DNA from: Falciphora oryzae
Lineage: Eukaryota; Ascomycota; Sordariomycetes; Magnaporthales; Magnaporthaceae
DNA length: 64,000 nt
Direction of reading: 5' to 3'
Assembly (NCBI GenBank): GCA_000733355.1
Contig: JNVV01000007.1
Coordinates: 928,624-992,623 of the forward strand
Shown here: piece after piece, positions 44,572 to 55,239 of the stretch
How positions within the stretch are numbered: position 1 is the first letter of the stretch
How the letters are laid out: each line of letters opens with the position of its first letter
Notes under the pieces: generated by a model
The model's input: the letters and a program-made list of their open reading frames with translations, nothing else
Told to the model about the DNA's origin: nothing
The model's database searches: none
Translations under genes and position numbers: made by a program

Positions 44572-46254
44572 TCACAAAACCCTCCAAATCGCACCGGCCT
44601 TCAGGGTATCATCGTTGCTGTCGTCTCGATTCATGTTCTCAATCCATTCGTTCTCCTGCCTCAGCGCCTCGCGCTCGATCTGCTCCATGACGTCGAGCTC
44701 GGCGAGCATGTCATGGACGAGCGAGCGGCACGCGCCCAGCACGACGGCCAGGCTCGACCTCTCCCCACCCTCGCTTTCGTCGCCGTCGTCGTCGTCGTCC
44801 TCCCCCCGGACGCTGCCGAGGTCCACGAGCCGCCTGCGCCAGCCGTCCAGCCTGCGGGCCAGGGCGGCGCACTCGTCGCGCCAGGCCGCGTCGAGGACCT
44901 CGACGAAGACGACGTCGGCCGCGCCGCCGTCGGCGAGCCCGCCCTCGTCGCGGCGCTCGACCACGGCGCGCAGCGTGTCGGCCCACTTCTCGAACCGGCG
45001 CACGACCCGCGCGTACCGGCCGCCCGGCTCGCCCATGGCCCAGAGGCCGCACAGCACCGCGTCCAGCGCCTGCACGCGCTCCTCGAGGAGGGCTTCGCCG
45101 CCGCCGCCGCCGCCGCCGCTACCGGTGGTGGTCCAGGCCTTTAGCGCGGCGGCGTTGAGGTCCTCGGCGGTCGCGGTCTCGGCGCGGTCGGCGCGGTCGG
45201 CGGTCTCGCGGACGGCGGTGAAGCGGTCGGCCAGGCGGGCGCGGGCGCTGGCGTGCCAGCGGGCCGAGGCCGGGGCGGCCTCGCGGTGCAAGAGGTGCAG
45301 CTGCAGCAGCTCCGTCTGCAGGCGGCTCGTCTCGGCCGAGAGGGCGACGTTGGCGGGCAGCTTGGAGGGCGAGGGCGGGGCGAGGTACGTCGAGGTCAGC
45401 GGCTTGGGCGCCAGCGACTTGACGGGCGAGTAGTGCTGCTGGTTGGTGTTGAAGGCCGGCCGGTGGAGCCGCTGGTTCTGCGGCTGCTGCTGCGGCGGCG
45501 GCGAGGTCGGGGTGGTTGTTCTTGACGACTTTCGGGCCTGCTGCTGCTTGCTGGGGTCGGTGAGGAGCTTCGCGGCCGGGTTGGACGGCGCTCGCCTGTG
45601 GAGCGCCCTGGGCGGTGCTGTCGTGACTGGCGGGCGTGAACTTGGCGCTGTAGTAGTTGTGGACGTCGATGTGGACGTCTGCGAAGATGCTGATGATGAT
45701 GGAGGACGCAGGATGGTCGTGCTCGTCAGGGCCGTGGCCGAGGACTTGGTGCGCGAATGGCCTGCTGCAGCCGACCTCGTGGTGGCGCCGGGGATGCCGC
45801 CCGAGGTCTTGGGCCGGGCGATAGCGCCGCCATGTGATGCCGACGACAGCGGGGGCCCGGCGGCGGCTCGGCGGGTGACGGGGGCTGCTTCCCTGGTTGG
45901 CTTCGGGGCCGCTCCGCCCCGGGCGGTCGTCGCCGGTTCGGCTTTTGCGGCCTTCTGCTGGGCGGTCGTCGAGCGCGTCGTCCTCGCGGCCAGCTTGCCC
46001 AGAAAGCCGGTCTTGGGCTTGGCGGCAGCGGTGGCCGCGGCCAGCGCGGAGGTGGCGGACTGGGCGGCCGAGGCGGCCCTGGTGGTGACGGTCGGGGCAG
46101 GAGGCTTCACGGGCAGGCGGCTCGGTGAGGCGTTGCGCAGGGCGTCGGCAGGGCGGGCGGGCTTGGACGCGTCGGCATCCTTGGGCAGGCCGGCGGCCAG
46201 GGCAGGCTTCCGCAAAGAGCGGGTCCTCCCGATGGCGGTGGAGGATGATGACAT
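44572..46254 (-). CDS. Hypothetical basic Ser/Thr/Ala-rich protein
   Basis: Single-exon gene of 560 residues; function not recognised. The start ATG at 46254 gives MSSSSTAIGRTRSLRKPALA; the frame is open further upstream but has no ATG. Residues 1-300 are disordered and basic, rich in Ser, Thr, Pro, Ala and Arg with repeated TTR/TTRSA motifs, similar to microtubule- or nucleic-acid-binding tails. Residues 300-560 are helical: LSAETSRLQTELLQLHLLHR, FEKWADTLRAVVERRDE, DECAALARRLDGWRRRLVDL, SLVHDMLAELDVMEQIEREA, ending DTLKAGAIWRVL. The helical half looks like a conserved coiled-coil or bundle domain. The layout (basic disordered N-terminus plus C-terminal helices) would suit a cytoskeletal or spindle-associated protein, but this is inference. 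A poly-Gly stretch and an acidic loop interrupt the helical part. Confidence 0.75.
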   Translation of the reverse strand: MSSSSTAIGRTRSLRKPALAAGLPKDADASKPARPADALRNASPSRLPVKPPAPTVTTRAASAAQSATSALAAATAAAKPKTGFLGKLAARTTRSTTAQQKAAKAEPATTARGGAAPKPTREAAPVTRRAAAGPPLSSASHGGAIARPKTSGGIPGATTRSAAAGHSRTKSSATALTSTTILRPPSSSASSQTSTSTSTTTTAPSSRPPVTTAPPRALHRRAPSNPAAKLLTDPSKQQQARKSSRTTTPTSPPPQQQPQNQRLHRPAFNTNQQHYSPVKSLAPKPLTSTYLAPPSPSKLPANVALSAETSRLQTELLQLHLLHREAAPASARWHASARARLADRFTAVRETADRADRAETATAEDLNAAALKAWTTTGSGGGGGGGEALLEERVQALDAVLCGLWAMGEPGGRYARVVRRFEKWADTLRAVVERRDEGGLADGGAADVVFVEVLDAAWRDECAALARRLDGWRRRLVDLGSVRGEDDDDDGDESEGGERSSLAVVLGACRSLVHDMLAELDVMEQIEREALRQENEWIENMNRDDSNDDTLKAGAIWRVL

Positions 46255-47784
46255 GACGGGAGGCTGAATTGGGATTCCAACATGTCCTCGATCATTTCCG
46301 GCCGTTGACAATTCGGGAGTGGGTGTTTTGCGAGGCGTCTGTGTGCCAATCTACAGGGTCACCCATGTCCTTGCAACACCCCACGGGGTGGCGCTAGCCC
46401 TGGGCCTGCATTAGCTTCGTGGCGGGCCCATCTTCATTGGTGCTGCGGTGCGCTCCTTGAACTTTCCTCCTAAGGCTGTCCAAAAGCTCGGTGCCTTATT
46501 TTCCTATTCCAGCACACACCTAGGTCCGTCCGAGTGAGGTGTCAATTTCTATTTCTGTTTGTTACCCGCCTGATTCTGTTCCTCTGCAATGTTCAGACGC
46601 ATAACCCGGTCGGTCCAAGGCAGGACGGGCAACCTATCTTCCGTCGGCTCAAGAGCCGGGCAGCAGCCATGGCACGCAGGCACGCGATGCAGGGGGACCA
46701 TTTGGACGGGGCCAACTGACGTGGCCTGTGGCGCTCCTCATCGGTTGCGGTGGGAGATCATCGGCCCCTGAAACGCCAAAAATCTTCAGCATTCAATCCA
46801 GCCCCTGGCCCGCGTGGCCCTCGGTTGGCGACAAGTCGGCGCGGCGTGGCGGCACGAGCTGCGGATCCAATAGAGACTAGACTAGATGACGAACATTATC
46901 TATCGGGCCTCCTCGGTGTCGGGGTCCCACTCCTGCTCGGTTTCAGACCCGGCCGCCGCCAGGGACCTCAGCTCCGAGTCTCACAGATGGGAGCATTGCA
47001 GCGGTGATGGCGCGGCCGCAGAACCCAATCCCCTGGATGCGCAGGTCCAGTTAGCGTCCGCTGTGCCTTGGCTGAGTCCTAATGGGAGCGCAGAGACCGA
47101 CTATTGCGCGCCCAACGCCCCATGGTCGCATCGCCCCAGCCTTGCAGCGCTGCGGCTGTGCTGTGCTGCGCTGGCCTATGATGGTGGGAAGCCTGGCGCC
47201 GCACTCGACCGGCACTGCCAACATCGCAGTCATGCATATTTGGGTGATTGCGGTCGCCTCTGACCTACTCCGTCGTGCCGAATCAGTAGACCGTACTCGA
47301 GAAACTCGACACGGGCAGCCGCAAAGGATGGAAGACGGCCCTCTGTGCTGCCCCGCAGTGTTGGGACCCTGGTTCCATTGTTTCGGTGCCCAAAAAAATC
47401 CCGCCGCATCAGCTCGGACACATCCGCAGCCTTAAAACATGTTACCTGTTCCAAGTGACTTGCCTTCTCCTGTCTGCCTGGTCACGAAGAAAAGGAAAAA
47501 TTGCGGCTGAGTGTTAGCCCCTTTCTCTCTGGAGAGTCCCTCGCCGCCCAGCCGATTGCGGAGTCAAAAGGATCGTGCGCCCTCCATATTTAACCCCATT
47601 TGATCCCATTCGTCCCTTTGCGCGGGAGCCCGTGCAATCGAGAATAACAAACGCCTCCCCGCCATAAGCCGCCCACCCACCGGGGCACCGTCGACTTCCA
47701 CCCCCACCTTCTGGCGACAGCTTCAACGGATACACAGCAGGACCAACACCCCCACACATAACGCTCCAGATATTACGATCCAAG
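46255..47784. promoter_or_regulatory. Divergent promoter region
   Basis: About 1.5 kb between the divergent Ser/Thr-rich gene and the PEF gene. It contains ACACACCTAGGTCCGTCC near 46513. No TATA box or gene is supported. The right end has CCAACACCCCCACACA-type leader sequence. Confidence 0.5.
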
Positions 47785-48863
47785 ATGGCGTACAACAGGC
47801 CTTACAACCCGGACGAGCTCCCCAGGTAAGACCGCACACAGCCGCGCATGCCAGGTCGTGGGCGGATTGTTGGGCTACCTAGAGGTCCACGTGCTAACCC
47901 CCTGTGCGCCCCGCCGCTGCCAGATTCGCGGAGCCGGAGCAAGTAAGTCGCAACACGAAGCACACCTCGGCGCAAGCGAGCAACACACTAACAGCGCTCT
48001 CTCTCTCTCTCTCCCCAACCATCAGAAGCCCAAGTCCCCGTCACCCAACCCGCAGCCCGCAGCGTCGCGCTACGAGAACAAGCCGCCCCCGCCCCGGCCG
48101 AACTCGAGGCCATCCGGGCCCGACCCGCGCTACGGCGGCGGCAATGGAAGCTACGGCCCGGGCTCAGGCCCGAGTCCGCCGCCCACGGGAGGACCCCCGC
48201 CCCAACACCAGATCCGCTCGCCCGTCTCCAGCCGCCCGCCCCCGAGCCCTGCGCCTGCTGAGAGCCAGGGCGCCGACCCGACCCTGAGGCCGCTGTTCAG
48301 GGCCGTCGACAAGAAGGGTGAGCAATGTTTTTTTTTTTTTTTTTTGCCTCTTGTCGCCGTTTTGATACACTTGCCTAATGCTCTCCTTCCTCCCAACAGG
48401 CACCGGCCAGCTCTCCGAGAACGAGCTCTCGGCTGCCCTCGTCAACGGCGACTGGACCGCCTTCGACCCGCAGACGGTGCGCATGATGATCCGCATGTTC
48501 GACAGCGACCGGTCCGGAACCATCGGCTTCGACGAGTTCTGCGGCCTCTGGTCCTTCCTGGCCAGCTGGCGCGCCCTGTTCGACCGCTTCGACGCGGACC
48601 GGTCCGGCAACATCTCGCTCGACGAGTTCCGCAACGCCCTCGTCGCGTTCCGCTACCGCCTCTCGGACCGCTTCACCGAGCTGCTCTTCCGCACCTACGA
48701 CAAGCGCGGGGAGGGCGTCATGAGCTTCGACCTCTTCGTCCAGAGCTGCATCTCGCTCAAGCGCATGACCGACGTCTTCAAGCGCTACGACGACGACCGC
48801 GACGGCTACATCACCCTGAGCTTCGAGGACTTCCTGACCGAGATCCTGAAACAGCTTAGATAG
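47785..48863 (+). CDS. PEF1: Penta-EF-hand calcium-binding protein (PEF1/ALG-2-like)
   Basis: Calcium sensor of the penta-EF-hand family (yeast Pef1, human peflin/ALG-2), linked in other organisms to cation homeostasis, budding and COPII transport. Four exons: 47785-47825, 47924-47942, 48026-48317 and 48400-48863; 271 residues. Exon 2 is a 19-nt microexon (FAEPEQ). The N-terminal 95 residues are Pro/Gly/Ser-rich, as in peflins. EF-hands follow: VDKKGTGQLSENEL (spanning intron 3), FDSDRSGTIGFDEF, FDADRSGNISLDEF, YDKRGEGVMSFDLF and YDDDRDGYITLSFEDF. Hands 2 and 3 have canonical DxDxSG loops; the first and fourth are less complete; the fifth is probably the dimer hand. Intron 3 contains a T18 tract. 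Confidence 0.92.
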
Positions 48864-49586
48864 AAAGGCTCCGGCATCCGCGCGCGCGTTTGGGAGGGGC
48901 GTGTGTTGGGCTGGGCAGCTCGGTCGGCGAGGCGGGGGCGGCGGCTTCGCCCATCTCGCTGGGTAATTGTAGTTTTAGTCACTAAGTGCTGGTTTCTCTT
49001 TTTATTTTCGAATTCCTTTTCCGGTGGCATATTATTGTTTCCTTGCTTGGTTGGCAAACGATCTCGGCCGTGTGATACCTTGAGCTTTTTCGCTAGGAAT
49101 CTACATTCGGAGGAGAGAGGAAGAGAAAGGGAAGAAAGATTAAAGACTCAAGGGATACCCCATTTCTCAGCGTTCATTCGAGATCAATCCGATGAAAATC
49201 ACAAGAAATGGTTCAATGTTCAAAAACGCCTGGCGCTTGCTCAAGCTTTGCGCTTCTAGGAGTAGGGGGAGAGCTACTAAGATCCAACTTTTCATGCCCT
49301 GCGCAGAGGGTTCTTCGAATTCTCAAATGGTATCATCAAGCCCTCAAATCTGAGCCGCACACTGTCCGCTGTACATAAAAGTCCCTGCTTGCATGAAATC
49401 CTGAACGCCCGAAAAGAAAAAGAATATTTAAAATGATAGGAGCAAATGAGGAAGGACAGAATGACATATGGCAGAGAAAAAAAAAACAATAAAATGAGAT
49501 AAAGTGAAAATAAAAAGGGCTTAGAAGTCCAACGCCCAAGAGAAAAGATATCGGGTTCAGCGTTGATGTGCCAACCTTTGTCCAGC
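48864..49586. other. Intergenic, convergent 3' ends
   Basis: Spacer between the 3' ends of the PEF gene and the MBL-like gene. AT-richer than its surroundings (for example 49430-49520 on the plus strand, A-rich). No gene. Confidence 0.55.
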
Positions 49587-51107
49587 TCAGTGATCACCCG
49601 CCCTGTCCAAGTCTGTATTGCCAACGTCGACGATGGGGGCTGCCTCGGGGTTCAACGTCACACAGCCAAGACCGGGAGTGCAGCATGACGTCGACTCTGA
49701 CGGCTCCTCCAGGAGCGGCGACGGCGGCGCAGCTTCGGCGTTCCACACACCGTCGTTGCTGATGACAACCTGCTCCCCTATCCCCAACGCCAGCACTTCA
49801 GTGGGCCTCGTTCTTGTGCTGACATCGCTGTCCGCGATGGAGACCCGGCTACTAGCCACATCGCCGCCACCGACGCGGCCGCCCATCTCGGGAGGCACGA
49901 GCGTGTCGTCGTCGGCGGCGGCCTCGACAATGTTCTCGCGGCGGTAGCGTTTCGTCTTGAGCAGCGCCGTCGCGATGCCGCGCAACTCCTTCTCGCCGTC
50001 GTGGGCCGAGACCCAGGCGCGGGCGCGGAGGGCCGTGGCCGTCTCGAGCCCGGCAGGTGCACCCAGCAAGATGTTGCCGCCGAGCCACCACGGGTTGCTG
50101 ACGGCGTCAAAGCAGTGCAGCAGAGCCGTCAGTGGGAGGGCGCCCTCAGCCGCGAGGTGGCTGGTGACGTACGAGGAGAGCGACGCTGTCGAGATGCCGT
50201 GCGGCGAGTACAGAAGCGACAGGGACCGGGGAGGCGTGGATCCGGTCGAGAGCATGGACAGCTGCCGCGAAAGGCGGAGGGAGGACACTGAGCGTGACGA
50301 CCGTAGTGACCGTAACGAGAGGCCTGGCGATGTCGGCGTTGGTGGCAAGGCTGGGTGCCGCGGATCCCTGGCCGCGCCGGACTGCTGACGCGGTTGTGAG
50401 ATAAGATAGGAGCGGGTCGACCTCGGGGTCTCAGGCGGCGTAACGATGGAAGAGATGGTCGGAGCAGGACTAGCAGAACGAGGAAAGAGAAAGCTTCGTT
50501 TAAACGATGCGCCCGACGGCTGAGGAGGCAACGAGGATAGAGACGAGGCCGGAGGGCGGTATGTAATACCAACGGCGCTATGGAGCCCAGATATGTCGCG
50601 GCGCTGGGGTATAAAAGCTACCGTCACCTCGCCGGGCTCACCGCCGGCTAGCAAAGGCGGCACGGGTATCCTGACGACGGACTGTCTGGCGGAAAAGCTC
50701 GAGTCTCCCCATTTCGGAATAGTCCGGATCTTTTCACGGTCAAAGTACTTCCATGACTTTATCACGCGGGCCGCGGCTGGCTCGGCAAGGATCAGAGTCT
50801 TGGTGCCGGTGGCGGGCAGCTGGCGGAGGGTTGCCTCGTTGCAATGGTCGGTCTTGTGCTGGGAGATGACGACGAGGTCTGGCTCAGGGAGCTCCTGGAG
50901 AGACGCGATGCAGGCCGGGTTCTTGTGCGTCGATATGGATATTTTGGAGTGGAACACGGTCGACGGCCCGGTGATCCACGGATCTATGAGGATGCGAAAA
51001 GGCGACGCATCGACGATGGCGGGGTCGCGCGGCCCGGGCGCGAGGATGGGCTCGAAGGAGAGGAGAAACGAAGCATCGCCATTGAGATGCTTGATGGTCA
51101 GGGCCAT
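49587..51107 (-). CDS. Metallo-beta-lactamase-fold protein, degenerate metal motif
   Basis: Single-exon, 506 residues. The N-terminal 200 residues follow the MBL fold order: MALTIKHLNGDASFLLSFEP, then FRILIDPWITGPSTVFHSKI, PDLVVISQHKTDHCNEATLR, TKTLILAEPAAARVIKSWKY, and VTVAFIPQRRDISGLHSAVG. The canonical HxHxDH metal motif reads QHKTDH, so only Asp-His is kept, with a shifted His. I know such DHC-type motifs from fungal relatives, but catalytic activity is uncertain. A Ser/Arg/Pro-rich disordered insert (about 215-310) precedes a second folded part (LLHCFDAVSNPWWLGGNILL) that could close the barrel. The C-terminus is acidic and Ser-rich. Start at 51107 because the fold begins directly after it. 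Confidence 0.82.
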   Translation of the reverse strand: MALTIKHLNGDASFLLSFEPILAPGPRDPAIVDASPFRILIDPWITGPSTVFHSKISISTHKNPACIASLQELPEPDLVVISQHKTDHCNEATLRQLPATGTKTLILAEPAAARVIKSWKYFDREKIRTIPKWGDSSFSARQSVVRIPVPPLLAGGEPGEVTVAFIPQRRDISGLHSAVGITYRPPASSLSSLPPQPSGASFKRSFLFPRSASPAPTISSIVTPPETPRSTRSYLISQPRQQSGAARDPRHPALPPTPTSPGLSLRSLRSSRSVSSLRLSRQLSMLSTGSTPPRSLSLLYSPHGISTASLSSYVTSHLAAEGALPLTALLHCFDAVSNPWWLGGNILLGAPAGLETATALRARAWVSAHDGEKELRGIATALLKTKRYRRENIVEAAADDDTLVPPEMGGRVGGGDVASSRVSIADSDVSTRTRPTEVLALGIGEQVVISNDGVWNAEAAPPSPLLEEPSESTSCCTPGLGCVTLNPEAAPIVDVGNTDLDRAGDH

Positions 51108-54100
51108 GGCCGGCTAATACCCGCGACAGACCGACGGTTGGGGCAAGTGGCCGAGCGACTACACTCGAGGGAGTATGTCCATGGTTTTCCCATGCACCTG
51201 ACTGGAGATATATGAATGCGCCTGGGAGAGGCAGTCTCCCGGCGCAAGGTCGCGGCACGATCTGCCAGACCAATGTGGCCGCCGGGTCTTTATAATGTTC
51301 GCGGTTGTATCCCCAGAATAGGAGTCGTCGGGCGGGTGATCTCTGAAGAGGGGCAGGGGATGGGTGATGGGTGTCGTGAAAGACAGGACGGGATGGACAA
51401 GCGTTCGGATCAGGGCTTACAAGGGCCTGTATTCCAGAAGAGCAGGTCGAGACGACATAATAGCGCCAAGCAGGCTAAGCCAAGGATGCGAGGGGCCACG
51501 CGAGAGAAGTGTTTTGAAACTCGCGAGGCGTGTAGAGGCAAAAGCTGGGCTCGAAATAAATTCCCCCGCAGGGCTGATTTGCGAAGCGCTTGGAGCCCCA
51601 TTGCCAGACTATTGGATTTGGCATTTGGGGCACTTAACCGAGTCGGGCAATGCTGGTGTCCGCGCAATGCCGGGGAACAGCCCAGAGAATAAAAAAGCAA
51701 GCACGCGAAGACAAAAAAAAAGAACGGGCGGTCGACGTCTCATTTCGTCACGTCGGCCGGCGGCCCCTTTTTTTCAGGACGGGTTCCCCGTTGCATCTGC
51801 CGATTTGTGCCTGGAGGCTCCTTAGCTCGAAACACGCATGCAGGCAGGTCGAGGCGAATTGACGGCTGAGAGGAGCCAGGGGTTGATCGAACGTCGATTG
51901 GCCCCATCGACCTCTGCGCACCCAGGTCAGACCACGCCAGACCTTGCCCCGGCTTTGCCATGGACCGTCCCTCGAGAGGTGAAAATCGGGCGAGGCCAAG
52001 AGTTTCGTGGTCCTGCTCAGAGGTGGAAGTCCAGCCGGGCCACGCAAGCACGCGGCCGACGGCGAGCCATGGGTGGTCCCGGCCTGCGATGGCACGCTGC
52101 TTCCAGATAAAAATAGCGGACCGGCGAGATGCGCAGAACGTTTAGGAATCGGGTTTCCAGAGCCTTGGTCTTCCCTAGGTGGATCGGCCTTGGCTGCTTC
52201 ACCTGTCTCCGTGCTAAGAAGTGAGGACAGCGACACGAGCCAAGCCAGAATGACGGGACTGCCTGGTGGCAGCTGCGAGAAAGTTCATCGTTAACGTTAG
52301 CTCAGTTTCTTCTCCCCCGTTTGACAAACGCGGCGGCGCGCTCGGCAATGAAGCGGGTGGGCAGCTATGCGCGGCCGCCAGCGTCGTGCTCCTCGGAGTA
52401 GCCTCGAGTCATTTGCAGCGCAGCGTTGCAGTCGCCGAGCGCTGCCTCGAATACAGAGCAGACTGCTCGATAGAGATTCACGTATAGGCAGGCGGGAAAT
52501 AGGATGGGAATCCAACAAAACGGCAGCAGTGAACGCGAAGCAGGAGCAGAGGTTTGCTCCCTGGATACTGCTTTGGAAACGTCGAGGACGAAACGCTGTG
52601 TGCAAACAAAAATAAATAAAGGAACTGCATGAAGGAACCGCCAACAAAAAGACGAAAACAGACGGGGGCAGCACTGGCGAGGGAGTGGGGTACGGACAAG
52701 GAACAAAGAGCATCATCGTCGCCGGGCCCCTCCCCCGTGCCGCGTGGTGAGAGCTCCTTCCATCCAGCCTGTCCCAGAACTGCCCTTTCAAGACCCCACC
52801 AGCCTGGGCACCCCGCTTTCTTGCCTGCAGCTCGAGTCCCGACCGGCAGCACTCCCACGCGCCGCACCACCTGAGTCGACGTTTTCAATTTCAATCAAGG
52901 CAAGAGGCAACAACTTTATCCATTTGAATTCCATGGCCCATCGACCAGCTTTGTAAGCGATCACATTGGCTCTTTTACACCGCAGGTTCAAGCGGCAGCC
53001 GTGTCATACGACTGGTGGCAATTCATCAAGACAGATGACCTGCTTTGGCAGCTCTCTGGGCGAGCTGGCAAGGCATTGAGGCATCAGAGGTGGGATTGCA
53101 CCAGCTTCCGGCAGGCAGGGTGTCAACAATGGATAATGGCATCAGGCCTGCACCGTCTGCTCTAACGCAGCTGTCCAATTGTTGACCGGAGCCAGCGGCC
53201 TGGTCTCTACTGTCGAGGTGGGTTGGGGGTAGGTTGCATGTGCGAGTGCAGCTGCCCGGAAGCTGTAGCGTCCGACAAAAGAGGGCGTCTCAATCGGTTC
53301 AACTCCATGTTGCATCTCCCCAGCCCCTTGGCGCACACGCCCAGAGCTTGCTCATCTGGTCTCGCATCACCCCCACAGCCAGCCCAGGAGGCGCTGCCAG
53401 CTGACCGCGCTACATTTGAATTCGTGTAGCGCGTACCTAGGTACCTACCTACTCGTCAAAGTCAAGTCTGTGTCTACATCGCATGTCTGTCCTTTCTCCT
53501 CCTTAGGTCCTACCCGAGGGCATGGTGGTAAAAGGTGGAAGAAAACGAACTAAACCGCCGGGTCTAGCGCTAGCAATGACACCAGACACCGGGACAACCT
53601 GACATGCTCTGCGGCAGCCCTGGCGTCGCAAAACAATGCCCTCCCTGCCCGAGCTCCTGCATACATCCTGGCTGGTCCAGAGGCGGTGACATGTGTGAGT
53701 AAATTCGGCAGTCTCACCACCTGCGGGCCCATGACTACTGCAAGAGGGCGGTCAGATTGATTTTCGTCCTCGTCGGAACCACCCAGCGATTCGATTTTGA
53801 CTGCCCGTTGCTGGCGGGGAGGGCTCCGTCGGAACTCACCCATGTGGGATGCTGGAGTGACCTGGAGCCGGCCAACTCTTGCGACGGGGAAAACCTAGCA
53901 ATAGTAGGGCGTGTACTAAGCTGGTGCGCCCAAATGGCAAGTGACAAAGGCCGGGGTTAGCGAGGGAGTAAGCATACCTCCCTAGGTAACATGGAACCTA
54001 GGTGCTTGTATGACGTGATCGCTTTGTCCCTGAAGCAGCACCGTCGTGTCCAGCCATCGCCCTCGAATCTTTGCTGTCAGTCCCTTTGTCATGACCGACA

Positions 54101-55239
54101 TTGCATCTGGTTCATGGCTGGAATGGACGGTTCCTCCGTCACGACCGCAAGAGTCCCACGATCCAGTGTGGACCCACCCCCTTTGCATGCATGTACTAAG
54201 TACTGGTACCCGTCTCATCCATGTGCTCGCTACGTCAGGCAGACGCAGCCAGGGAGTGGGGTGGAGCTCTTCCGTCAACTTGGCCGGTTCCATCGACCAA
54301 ACAGGACCCGGGGCTCAAACGATAAGTCGAAAAGGAGGGGAAGCTTGCGGTGCGTTAGGGACGGCTATTCAGCCGGAGACAACAAACAGCTCCTATCAGC
54401 AGTTGCTGTTTTCGGCCGCCTTTGTCCTCCACTTCTGCGAGAGACTCTCGGTGCCTCAGCAGGTACCTCGGGCCTCCCAAGCCACCCAAAGCCAGCCCTG
54501 ACTCTCCCGCGCGGCGCCCTCTGTCCTACCGGCGCTCCCGACCGTCCTGGGAGCTCCCCTGGGAAGCTGAAATGCACAAAGTAGCACATTCGCACCGCTA
54601 CCTCATGACCACCCCGGCCGATCCCTCGATTCCACGGCCCCCAGTGCAAGTGCATCGCTCCACCCGCCCGCCCTGCTTGCTCATCCACAGCACTGCACGC
54701 ACTGCTCTCCGCCCGCCCCCAGCCCAGCCAGCACCGCCAGGCACGCCGCCGCTGCCCTCCCGTCTCGTCCCTTTAACCTCTGCTGTCAGCAGCCAGCGCC
54801 AGACCCAGGCGATGGGGGCTGGACGAGTCTCGTCCTCATGTGCTTCTTGATCGGGTTGCCACCACCTGCCGCCTCAACACCACCCACATTCTTCGAAACG
54901 CCTGTTGTAACACCTCCCAGGGAAGCTCTGAGCTCCTTCCTCCACAACCAAACACCTGCCCCCGACAGCTCCAAACCTGCTGCCTGCCTCCAACCTTGGG
55001 CGCCTGTTCCTCCCCCAAAGCTCCAGTTCTCATCGCATCGAATTGATGCGACAGCTTCGGCCATATCCATCGCACCACCGCACCTCCCGCAGTCGCGCCG
55101 CCGCCGCAATTGAAGCGGCCTCGCAGCCCGCAATCCAAGAGCACCATCCTTATCGACAGCTTTATCGTCCAACCTCCCCGCCGCAATCTCCCAGCCCAGC
55201 GTCCAACCCCTCGATTCCGCGTCGCATGGTGGGGTCAAG
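51108..55239. promoter_or_regulatory. 4.1 kb divergent upstream region
   Basis: Long spacer between the divergent MBL-like gene and the zinc-finger gene. No ORF with protein character. Between 53430 and 54000 there is a cluster of TACCTA/CCTAGG motifs (GTACCTAGGTACCTACCTAC at 53433-53452; CTCCCTAGGTAAC and GAACCTAGGTGC at 53978-54004). The right half is strongly C-rich on the plus strand, as expected for a long 5' leader of the zinc-finger gene. Long upstream regions often go with tightly regulated genes. Confidence 0.5.

Noticed and set aside
45443..46267. Plus-strand 274-codon ORF opposite the Ser/Thr-rich gene
   Set aside because: Shadow of the minus-strand gene; the sense reading has better codon use and a clear ATG.
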